A stretch of DNA of 64,000 bases, from assembly GCA_000717735.1 (NCBI GenBank), contig JOBE01000006.1, positions 62,001-126,000 of the forward strand, in the 5' to 3' direction. The notes beneath the pieces were generated by a model. That model was not told the origin of the DNA. It saw only the letters and a program-made list of their open reading frames with translations, and did no database searches. This DNA comes from Streptomyces griseoluteus. GTDB taxonomy: Bacteria; Actinomycetota; Actinomycetes; Streptomycetales; Streptomycetaceae. Positions 35,252 through 43,252 of the stretch are shown one piece after another (position 1 is the first letter of the stretch; each line of letters starts with the position of its first letter). The position numbers and the translations under genes are program-made.

Positions 35252-35800
35252 TCACCCGCTCCGCAGCCGCTCCCGCGCCTCCATGAGCGCGAAGCCCAGG
35301 AGGTTCAGGCCGCGCCAGCCGGCCGGGTCGTGGGCGCGGCGATCGTCGGCCGCCAGACCGATCCCCCAGACGCGGTCCACGGGGCTGGCCTCCACCAGGA
35401 CCCGGTTGCCCGTGCCCAGGAGGTACGCGCGCAGGGCCTCGTCAGAGGCGAACTTGTGGACGCTGCCCTCGACGACGATGTCGAACCGCTCCCGCTCCCA
35501 CACCGTCTCGTCGAAGCCCCGCACGAGCCGTCCCGCCTTCTTGGCCTCGGCGGGGGTACGGGCGGCGAGCGCGGCCCGCTCGGCGTCCGAGTCCCCGAAG
35601 AGGCGGGCCTTGGCCGCCATCATCCAGTGCTCGGCCGTCGCGTAGCGCACGTCGGCCACCTCGAAGGGCGCGGGCCACCACTGGCTCAGACAGCTCGCCG
35701 AGAGGCGTCCGTCGGGGTGTGGGCGGTGGCCCCAGAAGTGCAGCCACTTGACCCTGTCACCCCTGTTGACCTGCTGCGTCAGCTCCTCGATCTTGCTCAT
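35252..35800 (-). CDS. NADAR family protein
   Basis: 182 residues from ATG 35800. It matches the NADAR/YbiA fold: VKWLHFWGHRP, CLSQWWPAPFEVADVRYATAEHWMMAAKARLFGD, RGFDETVWERERFDIVVEGSVHKFASDEALRAYLLGTG and VWGIGLAADD. Members act as N-glycosidases on riboflavin intermediates or remove ADP-ribose from nucleic acids; which activity applies here cannot be decided. Stands alone between convergent and divergent neighbours. Confidence 0.88.
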   Translation of the reverse strand: MSKIEELTQQVNRGDRVKWLHFWGHRPHPDGRLSASCLSQWWPAPFEVADVRYATAEHWMMAAKARLFGDSDAERAALAARTPAEAKKAGRLVRGFDETVWERERFDIVVEGSVHKFASDEALRAYLLGTGNRVLVEASPVDRVWGIGLAADDRRAHDPAGWRGLNLLGFALMEARERLRSG

Positions 35801-35895
35801 GCATGCGAGTCTGGCAGCCGCCACGGACACTCCGTACGGAGATTTTCCGGGCACCTCGACACATGGTCGACCGATTCCGTCGCGTAACCAAAAGG

Positions 35896-35939
35896 CAACA
35901 ACGGAATCCCTTGTTGGAGGGTCGTCCCTCTGTCAGGAT
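35896..35939 (+). promoter_or_regulatory. Promoter and operator-like dyad of the polyamine operon
   Basis: TTGTTG (35911-35916) and CAGGAT (35934-35939) with a 17-base spacer. The -35 is the right arm of CAACAA-N9-TTGTTG (35896-35916), and GAGGG / CCCTC arms lie in the spacer. It precedes the aldehyde dehydrogenase at 35976. Confidence 0.5.
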
Positions 35940-35975
35940 CGGCACTCAATTCGAGCTTGGACAACGGAGAGCGTC

Positions 35976-37490
35976 ATGGGCAACCGCTTCCAGGTGTCGG
36001 ACCGCTTCGCGGCCGGCGCGCAGTACATCGGCGGGCGGCTCCGTGCCGGAACGTCGGACCAGGAACACAGCGTGATCGACCCGGCCACAGGGGAGAGCGT
36101 GTACACCTACGCGCTCGCCTCCACCGCCGACGTCGACGAGGCCGTCGCCGCCGCCAAGGCCGCCTTCCCCGGCTGGGCGGGCGCCACCCCCGGCGAGCGC
36201 TCCGACGCGCTGCACCGCTTCGCCGGCGTCCTCGCCGAGTGGGCCGACGACATCGCCCGCGTGGAGTCCCTCCAGTGCGGCAAGCCCCTCAAGCTCACCA
36301 CCGAGTTCGACGTGCCGGGCACCATCGACAACACCGCCTTCTTCGCGGGGGCCGCCCGTCACCTCCAGGGCCAGTCGGCCGCCGAGTACAGCGGCGACCA
36401 CACCTCGTACATCCGGCGCGAACCGATCGGGGTCATCGGCTCCATCGCCCCCTGGAACTATCCGCTCCAGATGGCCGCCTGGAAGATCCTCCCGGCCGTC
36501 GCGGCCGGCAACACGATCGTCCTGAAGCCCGCCGAACTCACCCCGCTGACCTCCCTGATGTTCGCGCAGGCCGCGAAGGAGGCCGGGATCCCCGACGGGG
36601 TCATCAACGTCGTCAGCGGCGCGGGCCGGACCGTCGGCGAGCACCTCGTCGGACACCCCGACGTCGTCATGACCTCCTTCACCGGCTCCACCCCGGTCGG
36701 CAAGAGGGTCGCCGAGATCGCCACCGCCACCGTCAAGCGCCTCCACCTCGAACTCGGCGGCAAGGCCCCCTTCGTCGTCTTCGACGACGCCGACCTGGAG
36801 GCCGCCGCCCAGGGCGCCGTCGCCGCCTCCCTCATCAACAGCGGCCAGGACTGCACCGCCGCCACGCGTGCGTACGTCCAGCGCCCGCTCTTCGACGCCT
36901 TCGTCGCGCGCGTCGCGGAGCTGATGGAGACCGTCCGCGTCGGCGACCCCTTCGACCCCGCCACCGACCTCGGCCCGCTGATCAGCCACCGGCACCGCGA
37001 CAGCGTCGCCGGATTCGTCGAGCGCGCCCGCGCCTACGCCACCGTCGTCACCGGCGGCGAGGCCCCGGGAGGAGACCTGAAGGACGGCGCGTACTACCGT
37101 CCGACCCTGATCACCGGCGCCGCCCAGGACAGCGAGGTCGTGCAGTCGGAGATCTTCGGACCCGTCCTGGTGGCCCTGCCCTTCGACACCGACGACGAGG
37201 GCATCCGGCTCGCCAACGACACCCCGTACGGCCTGGCCGCCTCGGCCTGGAGCCGTGACGTCTACCGGGCCAACCGCGCCACCCGGGACATCAAGGCGGG
37301 ATGCGTGTGGGTCAACGACCACATCCCGATCATCAGCGAGATGCCCCACGGCGGCACCAAGGCATCGGGTTACGGAAAGGACATGTCGGCGTACTCCTTC
37401 GAGGAGTACACGCAGGTCAAGCACGTGATGTTCGACAACACCGCGGTCGCCGCGAAGGATTGGCACCGCACGATCTTCGGGGACCGATAG
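35976..37490 (+). CDS. Aldehyde dehydrogenase, probable 4-aminobutyraldehyde type
   Basis: 504 residues. Catalytic Cys ~293 in NSGQDCTAATR, Glu in LELGGKAPFVVF, and APWNYPLQMAAWK at the cofactor site. It is closely similar to the dehydrogenase at 25.4 kb (same C-terminal EMPHGGTKASGYGKDMS motif) and, as there, is followed by a polyamine-type binding protein. It heads the polyamine uptake/degradation operon. ATG 35976 is chosen because the family N-terminus begins here; the frame is open upstream without similarity. Confidence 0.88.
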   Translation: MGNRFQVSDRFAAGAQYIGGRLRAGTSDQEHSVIDPATGESVYTYALASTADVDEAVAAAKAAFPGWAGATPGERSDALHRFAGVLAEWADDIARVESLQCGKPLKLTTEFDVPGTIDNTAFFAGAARHLQGQSAAEYSGDHTSYIRREPIGVIGSIAPWNYPLQMAAWKILPAVAAGNTIVLKPAELTPLTSLMFAQAAKEAGIPDGVINVVSGAGRTVGEHLVGHPDVVMTSFTGSTPVGKRVAEIATATVKRLHLELGGKAPFVVFDDADLEAAAQGAVAASLINSGQDCTAATRAYVQRPLFDAFVARVAELMETVRVGDPFDPATDLGPLISHRHRDSVAGFVERARAYATVVTGGEAPGGDLKDGAYYRPTLITGAAQDSEVVQSEIFGPVLVALPFDTDDEGIRLANDTPYGLAASAWSRDVYRANRATRDIKAGCVWVNDHIPIISEMPHGGTKASGYGKDMSAYSFEEYTQVKHVMFDNTAVAAKDWHRTIFGDR

Positions 37491-37538
37491 CAATCCGTCG
37501 CCGGACCAGCGACGAACCATCCCGAAAGGGCACAGCGC

Positions 37539-38786
37539 ATGGAGCAGTACGAGCCCGAAAGCCTGTCCGCCGCGCAGCTGGCGGCGATACGGCGCAGCAT
37601 GACGAGCGGCCGGGGCGCCCTCAGCCGCCGTTCGATGCTGCGTGCGGGCGGCGTCGGCGCGCTCACCGTCGGCGGCCTCGCCGGACTGAGCGCCTGCGGC
37701 ATCCCGCCGGCCAAGCGGGAGGGCCAGGGGCCCGCCTCCACGGACGTCTCGGCCAAGGAGAAGACCCTCGCCTTCTCCAACTGGACCGAGTACATGGACG
37801 TCAGCGAGGACGAGAAGTCCCGCCCCACCCTGGAGGCGTTCGCCAAACGCACCGGGATCAAGGTCAAGTACACCGAGGACATCAACGACAACGTCGAGTT
37901 CTTCGGCAAGATCAAGCCGCAGCTCGCGGCCGGCCAGGACACCGGCCGCGACCTGATCTGCGTCACCGACTGGCTCGCCGCCCGCATCATCCGGCTCGGC
38001 TGGGCACAGAAGCTCGACCCGGCCAACCTCCCCAACGCGTACGCGAACCTCTCCAGCCAGTTCCGCCGCCCCGACTGGGACCCGGGCCGGTCCTACTCGT
38101 ACCCGTGGACCGGCATCTCCACCGTCATCGCGTACAACGCGAAGGCGACCGGCGGGAAGAAGGTCGACTCGGTCACCCAGCTCCTCGACGACCCCGCCCT
38201 CAAGGGCCGGGTCGGCTTCCTCACCGAGATGCGCGACTCCGTCGGCATGACGCTGCTCGACATGGGCAAGGACCCGGGGAACTTCACCGACGCCGACTAC
38301 GACGCGGCGATCGGACGCCTCCAGAAGGGCGTCGACAAGAAGCAGATCCGCCGCTTCACCGGCAACGACTACACCTCCGACCTGGACAAGGGCGACATCG
38401 CCGCCTGTCTCGCCTGGGCCGGCGACATCATCCAGCTCCAGGTGGACAACCCGGACATCAAGTTCGCGATCCCGTCCGCCGGCTACATCACCTCCAGCGA
38501 CAACCTCCTCGTCCCCGCGCAGGCCCGGCACAAGACGAACGCCGAGAAGCTCATCGACTACTACTACGAGCTTCCCGTCGCCGCCCAGCTCGCCGCGTAC
38601 ATCAACTACGTCTGCCCCGTCGACGGGGTGAAGGACGAACTCGCCAAGATCGACCCGGAGCTCGCGAACAACACGCTGATCCTCCCGGACAAGGCCATGG
38701 CCAAGAAGTCGCGCGCCTTCCGCTCGCTCACCAGCGCGGAGGAGACGGCGTACGAGGAGAAGTTCGCCAAGCTCATCGGCGCCTGA
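37539..38786 (+). CDS. Spermidine/putrescine ABC substrate-binding lipoprotein
   Basis: 415 residues. A twin-arginine-like SRRSMLRAGG and lipobox LSAC (about residue 46) indicate a Tat-exported lipoprotein. The PotD/PotF body contains LAFSNWTEYMDVSEDE, CVTDWLAARIIRLGWAQ, RRFTGNDYTSDLDKGD and YYYELPVAAQLAAYINYVCPV. It is followed by the ATPase and two permeases, so it is the binding component of that transporter. Confidence 0.92.
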   Translation: MEQYEPESLSAAQLAAIRRSMTSGRGALSRRSMLRAGGVGALTVGGLAGLSACGIPPAKREGQGPASTDVSAKEKTLAFSNWTEYMDVSEDEKSRPTLEAFAKRTGIKVKYTEDINDNVEFFGKIKPQLAAGQDTGRDLICVTDWLAARIIRLGWAQKLDPANLPNAYANLSSQFRRPDWDPGRSYSYPWTGISTVIAYNAKATGGKKVDSVTQLLDDPALKGRVGFLTEMRDSVGMTLLDMGKDPGNFTDADYDAAIGRLQKGVDKKQIRRFTGNDYTSDLDKGDIAACLAWAGDIIQLQVDNPDIKFAIPSAGYITSSDNLLVPAQARHKTNAEKLIDYYYELPVAAQLAAYINYVCPVDGVKDELAKIDPELANNTLILPDKAMAKKSRAFRSLTSAEETAYEEKFAKLIGA

Positions 38787-38830
38787 GGCCCACGTCGTCC
38801 ACCTCTCTCACTCCCCTGGGATCAGAACCC

Positions 38831-40000
38831 ATGACTGACAAGACTGCTCACACCGGAAAGAACACTGGCGGCGGCGACGTCCGTCTCACCGGGATCAGCA
38901 AGACGTACGGCTCCTTCACCGCCGTCCACCCGCTCGACCTGACCGTCCCGCAGGGCTCCTTCTTTGCCCTCCTCGGCGCCTCCGGCTGCGGCAAGACCAC
39001 CACGCTGCGCATGATCGCCGGCCTGGAGGACCCCAGCACCGGCACCGTCTTCCTCGGCGACAAGGACGTCACCGACCTCCCGCCGTACAAGCGGCCGGTC
39101 AACACCGTCTTCCAGTCCTACGCGCTCTTCCCGCACATGGACATCACCGAGAACATCGCCTTCGGCCTGCGCCGGCGCGGCATCAAGTCGGTCAAGAAGC
39201 AGGTCGACGACATGCTGGAGCTCGTCCAGCTCGGCGACAAGGCCCGGCACAAGCCGCACCAGCTCTCCGGCGGCCAGCAGCAGCGCGTCGCCGTGGCCCG
39301 CGCGCTCATCAACCACCCGCAGGTGCTGCTCCTCGACGAGCCGCTCGGCGCCCTCGACCTCAAGCTGCGCCGGCAGATGCAGCTGGAGCTCAAGCGGATC
39401 CAGACCGAGGTCGGCATCACCTTCGTGCACGTCACCCACGACCAGGAGGAGGCCATGACGATGGCCGACCAGGTCGCGGTGATGAACGGCGGCCGGGTCG
39501 AGCAGCTCGGCGCCCCCGCCGACCTGTACGAGAACCCGCAGACCACCTTCGTCGCCAACTTCCTCGGCACCTCCAACCTCATCGAGGCCGAGGTCGTCGA
39601 GACCGGCACCGACGTGGTGGTGACGGCGGGCGGCGGCAAGCTCCGCGTCCCCGGCGACCGCTGTACCTCCGCCGTCCGCCAGGGCGGCAAGGTGCTCGTC
39701 GGCGTGCGACCCGAGAAGATCTCGCTCGCGCACGCCGACGACGCGGGGAAGATCGCCGACGGCCGCAACCGGGTCACCGGCCGGATCGCCGACTCCTCGT
39801 TCATCGGCGTCTCCACGCAGTACGTGGTGAACAGCCCGGCGGGCGCGGAGCTGCAGGTGTACGAGCAGAACATCGAGCGCGACACCCGGCTCGTCCCGGG
39901 TGCCGAGGTGGTGCTGCACTGGAACCCGGCGCACACCTTCGGTCTCGACGCGGCCCAGGACATCGACGCGGGCGTGGAGACGGTGGAGGACGCCGCATGA
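38831..40000 (+). CDS. Polyamine ABC transporter ATP-binding protein (PotA-like)
   Basis: 389 residues. Walker A GASGCGKTTT, signature LSGGQQQRVAVARAL, Walker B LLLDEPLGALD, H-loop VTHDQEEAMTMADQ, and a C-terminal TOBE domain that starts near LGTSNLIEAEV. ATG 38831 is the start of the conserved protein; the frame is open upstream inside the previous gene. The stop overlaps the next start (ATGA). Confidence 0.93.
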   Translation: MTDKTAHTGKNTGGGDVRLTGISKTYGSFTAVHPLDLTVPQGSFFALLGASGCGKTTTLRMIAGLEDPSTGTVFLGDKDVTDLPPYKRPVNTVFQSYALFPHMDITENIAFGLRRRGIKSVKKQVDDMLELVQLGDKARHKPHQLSGGQQQRVAVARALINHPQVLLLDEPLGALDLKLRRQMQLELKRIQTEVGITFVHVTHDQEEAMTMADQVAVMNGGRVEQLGAPADLYENPQTTFVANFLGTSNLIEAEVVETGTDVVVTAGGGKLRVPGDRCTSAVRQGGKVLVGVRPEKISLAHADDAGKIADGRNRVTGRIADSSFIGVSTQYVVNSPAGAELQVYEQNIERDTRLVPGAEVVLHWNPAHTFGLDAAQDIDAGVETVEDAA

Positions 40001-40923
40001 CCGCAACGCTGGTGAAAGACGCGCCGCCGACAGACGAACCGGTTCTGCGCAAGCCCTCCGCCCGTAAGCGGCTCGTCCCGTACTGGCTGCTGCTGCCCGG
40101 CATCATCTGGCTGCTCGTCTTCTTCGCGCTGCCGCTGATCTACCAGGCCTCGACCTCCGTGCAGACCGGCTCCCTGGAGAAGGGCTTCGAGGTCACCTGG
40201 CACTTCCAGACCTACTGGGACGCCTTCACCGAGTACTGGCCGCAGTTCGTCCGCTCCCTGCTGTACGCCGGGACCGCGACCCTGCTCTGCCTGCTGCTCG
40301 GCTACCCGCTGGCGTACCTGATCGCCTTCAAGGCCGGCCGCTGGCGCAACCTCCTGCTCGTCCTCGTCATCGCGCCCTTCTTCACCAGCTTCCTCATCCG
40401 GACCCTGGCCTGGAAGACGATCCTCGCGGACGACAGCGTCGTCGTGGACGTGCTGAACACCCTCCACGTCCTCGACGTGACCAGCTGGATCGGATGGACC
40501 GAGGGCGACCGCGTACTCGCCACCCCGATGGCGGTCGTCTGCGGTCTCACGTACAACTTCCTGCCCTTCATGATCCTGCCCCTCTACACCTCCCTGGAGC
40601 GGATCGACGGACGGCTGCACGAGGCCGCGCGGGACCTGTACGCCTCCCCGGCGACCACCTTCCGCAAGGTGACCTTCCCGCTGTCGATGCCCGGCGTCGT
40701 CTCCGGCACCCTGCTCACCTTCATCCCGGCGAGCGGCGACTACGTCAACGCCGAGCTGCTCGGCTCCACCGACACCAAGATGGTCGGCAACGTCATCCAG
40801 TCACAGTTCCTGCGGGTCCTCGACTATCCGACGGCGGCCGCGCTCTCCTTCATCCTCATGGCGATCGTGCTTGCCATGGTCACCGTCTACATCCGCCGAG
40901 CGGGAACGGAGGACTTGGTCTAA
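39997..40923 (+). CDS. Polyamine ABC transporter permease (PotB-like)
   Basis: 308-residue membrane protein with six hydrophobic segments. The EAA loop LHEAARDLYASPATTFRKVTFPLS marks contact with the ATPase. First of two permeases and co-translated with the ATPase by a four-base overlap. Confidence 0.92.
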   Translation: MTATLVKDAPPTDEPVLRKPSARKRLVPYWLLLPGIIWLLVFFALPLIYQASTSVQTGSLEKGFEVTWHFQTYWDAFTEYWPQFVRSLLYAGTATLLCLLLGYPLAYLIAFKAGRWRNLLLVLVIAPFFTSFLIRTLAWKTILADDSVVVDVLNTLHVLDVTSWIGWTEGDRVLATPMAVVCGLTYNFLPFMILPLYTSLERIDGRLHEAARDLYASPATTFRKVTFPLSMPGVVSGTLLTFIPASGDYVNAELLGSTDTKMVGNVIQSQFLRVLDYPTAAALSFILMAIVLAMVTVYIRRAGTEDLV

Positions 40924-41726
40924 TGGGGATGATTCGCTGGATACGACGCAACCTCGTCGTCATCGCGGGCCTGCTGACGCTCGCGTACATGATCCTGCCG
41001 AACCTCGTGGTGATGGCCTTCTCCTTCAACAGGCCGAAGGGGCGCTTCAACTACTCCTGGCAGGAGTTCTCCTTCGACGCCTGGAAGGACCCCTGCGGCG
41101 TCGCCGACATGTGCGAGTCGCTCTCGCTCTCGCTCCAGCTCGCCGCCTGGGCGACGCTCGGCGCGGTCGTCCTCGGCACGATGATCGCCTTCGCGCTGGT
41201 CCGCTACCGCTTCCGGGCGCGCGGCGCGATCAACTCGCTGATCTTCCTGCCGATGGCGATGCCCGAGGTCGTGATGGCCGCCTCGCTGCTCACCCTCTTC
41301 CTCAACATGGGGATCGAGCTGGGCTTCTGGACGGTCCTGATCGCCCACATCATGTTCTGTCTGTCGTTCGTCGTCACGGCGGTCAAGGCCCGGATCATGT
41401 CCATGGACCCGCGCCTCGAAGAGGCGGCGCGCGACCTCTACGCCGGGCCGACGCAGACCTTCCTGCGCGTGACCCTGCCGATCGCCGCGCCCGGCATCGC
41501 CGCCGGCGGGCTGCTCGCCTTCGCGCTGTCGTTCGACGACTTCATCATCACCAACTTCAACGCGGGGTCCACGGTCACCTTCCCCATGTTCGTCTGGGGC
41601 TCGGCGCAGCGCGGAACCCCCGTTCAGATCAACGTCATCGGCACCGCGATGTTCGTCCTCGCGGTACTGGTGGTCATGGCCGGGCAAATCATTACGAACC
41701 GGCGCAAGAAAACAGCAACGGCCTGA
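40923..41726 (+). CDS. Polyamine ABC transporter permease (PotC-like)
   Basis: 267-residue membrane protein with six hydrophobic segments and the EAA loop LEEAARDLYAGPTQTFLRVTLPIA. ATG 40923 overlaps the stop of the first permease (TAATG); ATG 40929 is a close alternative. Completes the four-part PotABCD-like system. Confidence 0.92.
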   Translation: MGMIRWIRRNLVVIAGLLTLAYMILPNLVVMAFSFNRPKGRFNYSWQEFSFDAWKDPCGVADMCESLSLSLQLAAWATLGAVVLGTMIAFALVRYRFRARGAINSLIFLPMAMPEVVMAASLLTLFLNMGIELGFWTVLIAHIMFCLSFVVTAVKARIMSMDPRLEEAARDLYAGPTQTFLRVTLPIAAPGIAAGGLLAFALSFDDFIITNFNAGSTVTFPMFVWGSAQRGTPVQINVIGTAMFVLAVLVVMAGQIITNRRKKTATA

Positions 41727-41763
41727 GCAATAGGCAGCTCAGGCACCGAAGGAGTTGGAAACC

Positions 41764-43182
41764 ATGGCCCCAGTCGCCATGCGTCTCGCTGCACAATCTC
41801 TCTCCGACGCCCAGCCCGTCCCCTTCTGGCTGGAAGACCCCGGCAAGCCCGGAGCCCTGCCCGCCCTCACCGGCACCGAGAAGTGCGACCTCCTCGTCGT
41901 CGGCGGCGGCTACAGCGGACTCTGGACCGCACTCCTCGCCAAGGAGCGCGACCCCGCCAGGGACGTCGTACTGATCGAAGGGCGCGAGGTGGGCTGGGCC
42001 GCCTCGGGCCGCAACGGAGGCTTCTGCGCCGCCTCCCTCACCCACGGCTTCGGCAACGGGCTCGCCCGCTGGCCGGGCGAGCTGCCGAAGCTGGAGGAGC
42101 TCGGCGACCGCAACCTCGACGCCATCGAGGAGGCGGTCGCCCGCTACTCCCTCGACTGCGACTTCGAGCGCACCGGCGAGATCGACGTCGCCACCGAGCC
42201 GTACCAGGTCGAGGAACTGGCCGAGGTCTACGCCGAGATCGACCGGCTCGGTCTCGCCGACGGCCTCGAACTGCTCGACCAGGACGCCGTCCGCGCCGAG
42301 GTCGACTCGCCGACCTTCCTCGGCGGCCTCTTCGACCGCCGCGGGGTCGCCATGCTGAACCCCGCCAAGCTGGCCTGGGGTCTCAAGCGGGCCTGCCTCG
42401 ACCTGGGCGTACGGATCTTCGAGAACACCCCCGGTCTGGAACTGGTCTCCGTCGGCGCCGGCATGGGCGTCCGCACCCCGTACGGCCGGGTCGTCGCCCG
42501 CCGGGTCGCGCTCGGCACCAACGTCTTCCCGTCCCTGGTCAAGCGGGTCCGGGCGTACACCGTCCCGGTCTACGACTACGCCCTGATGACCGAGCCGCTC
42601 AGCCCCGAGCAGCTCGCCTCCGTCGGCTGGAAGAACCGGCAGGGCCTCGGCGACTCCGCCAACCAGTTCCACTACTTCCGCATCACCGCCGACAACCGGA
42701 TCCTCTGGGGCGGCTACGACGCGATCTACCCCTTCGGCGGCAAGCTCAACGCCGACATGGACCACCGCCCGGAGACGTACCTCAAGCTCGCCGAGCACTT
42801 CTTCCGCTGCTTCCCGCAGCTGGAAGGGCTGCGCTTCAGCCACGCCTGGGGCGGGGCGATCGACACCTGCTCCCGCTTCTCCGCCTTCTTCGGTACGGCG
42901 TACCAGGGCAAGGTGGCGTACGCGGCCGGGTTCACCGGCCTCGGTGTCGGCGCCACCCGCTTCGGCGGGGACGTGATGCTCGACCTGCTCGCGGGGGAGC
43001 GCACCGAGCGCACCGACCTGGAGATGGTCCGCTCCAAGCCGCTGCCGTTCCCGCCCGAGCCGGTCGCCTGGGCCGGCATCGGCATCACCAAGTGGTCGAT
43101 GGCCCGTGCCGACGAGAACGGCGGCCGGCGCAACCTGTGGCTGAAGGTCATGGACCGGGTGGGCCTCGGCTTCGACAGCTAG
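41764..43182 (+). CDS. FAD-dependent oxidoreductase, PuuB/DAO-like
   Basis: 472 residues. N-terminal dinucleotide-binding fold CDLLVVGGGYSGLWTALLAKE (from about residue 41), VLIEGREVGWAASGRNGGF, and a C-terminal FAD motif VAYAAGFTGLGVGATRFGGD. The size and motifs match gamma-glutamylputrescine oxidase-like members of the DAO family, and the gene ends the polyamine transport operon, so oxidation of an imported polyamine or its glutamyl conjugate is likely. AAGGAG precedes ATG 41764. The TAG stop coincides with the edge of a repeat-element remnant. Confidence 0.88.
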   Translation: MAPVAMRLAAQSLSDAQPVPFWLEDPGKPGALPALTGTEKCDLLVVGGGYSGLWTALLAKERDPARDVVLIEGREVGWAASGRNGGFCAASLTHGFGNGLARWPGELPKLEELGDRNLDAIEEAVARYSLDCDFERTGEIDVATEPYQVEELAEVYAEIDRLGLADGLELLDQDAVRAEVDSPTFLGGLFDRRGVAMLNPAKLAWGLKRACLDLGVRIFENTPGLELVSVGAGMGVRTPYGRVVARRVALGTNVFPSLVKRVRAYTVPVYDYALMTEPLSPEQLASVGWKNRQGLGDSANQFHYFRITADNRILWGGYDAIYPFGGKLNADMDHRPETYLKLAEHFFRCFPQLEGLRFSHAWGGAIDTCSRFSAFFGTAYQGKVAYAAGFTGLGVGATRFGGDVMLDLLAGERTERTDLEMVRSKPLPFPPEPVAWAGIGITKWSMARADENGGRRNLWLKVMDRVGLGFDS

Positions 43183-43240
43183 GCCGTGTCCGGCAGGTCC
43201 CGCCTGAGCCGCGGCGTCTGGCACGCGCGCCAGGGCCGGT
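43180..43240. mobile_element. Left-end remnant of a MITE-like repeat
   Basis: TAGGCCGTGTCCGGCAGGTC starts exactly at the stop codon of the oxidase and is followed 38 bases in by CTGGCACG. The complete MITE at 53.5 kb has TAGGGCCTGTCCGGCGGATC with CTGGCACG at 39 bases. No right terminal repeat is seen nearby, so this is a decayed or truncated relative. Confidence 0.45.
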
Positions 43241-43252
43241 GACGCGGCGGGG

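Noticed and set aside
33396..35255. Deaminase frame extended by ~270 codons upstream
   Set aside because: The extension is an open but non-conserved frame opposite the DUF4190 gene; the family begins at ATG 34427.
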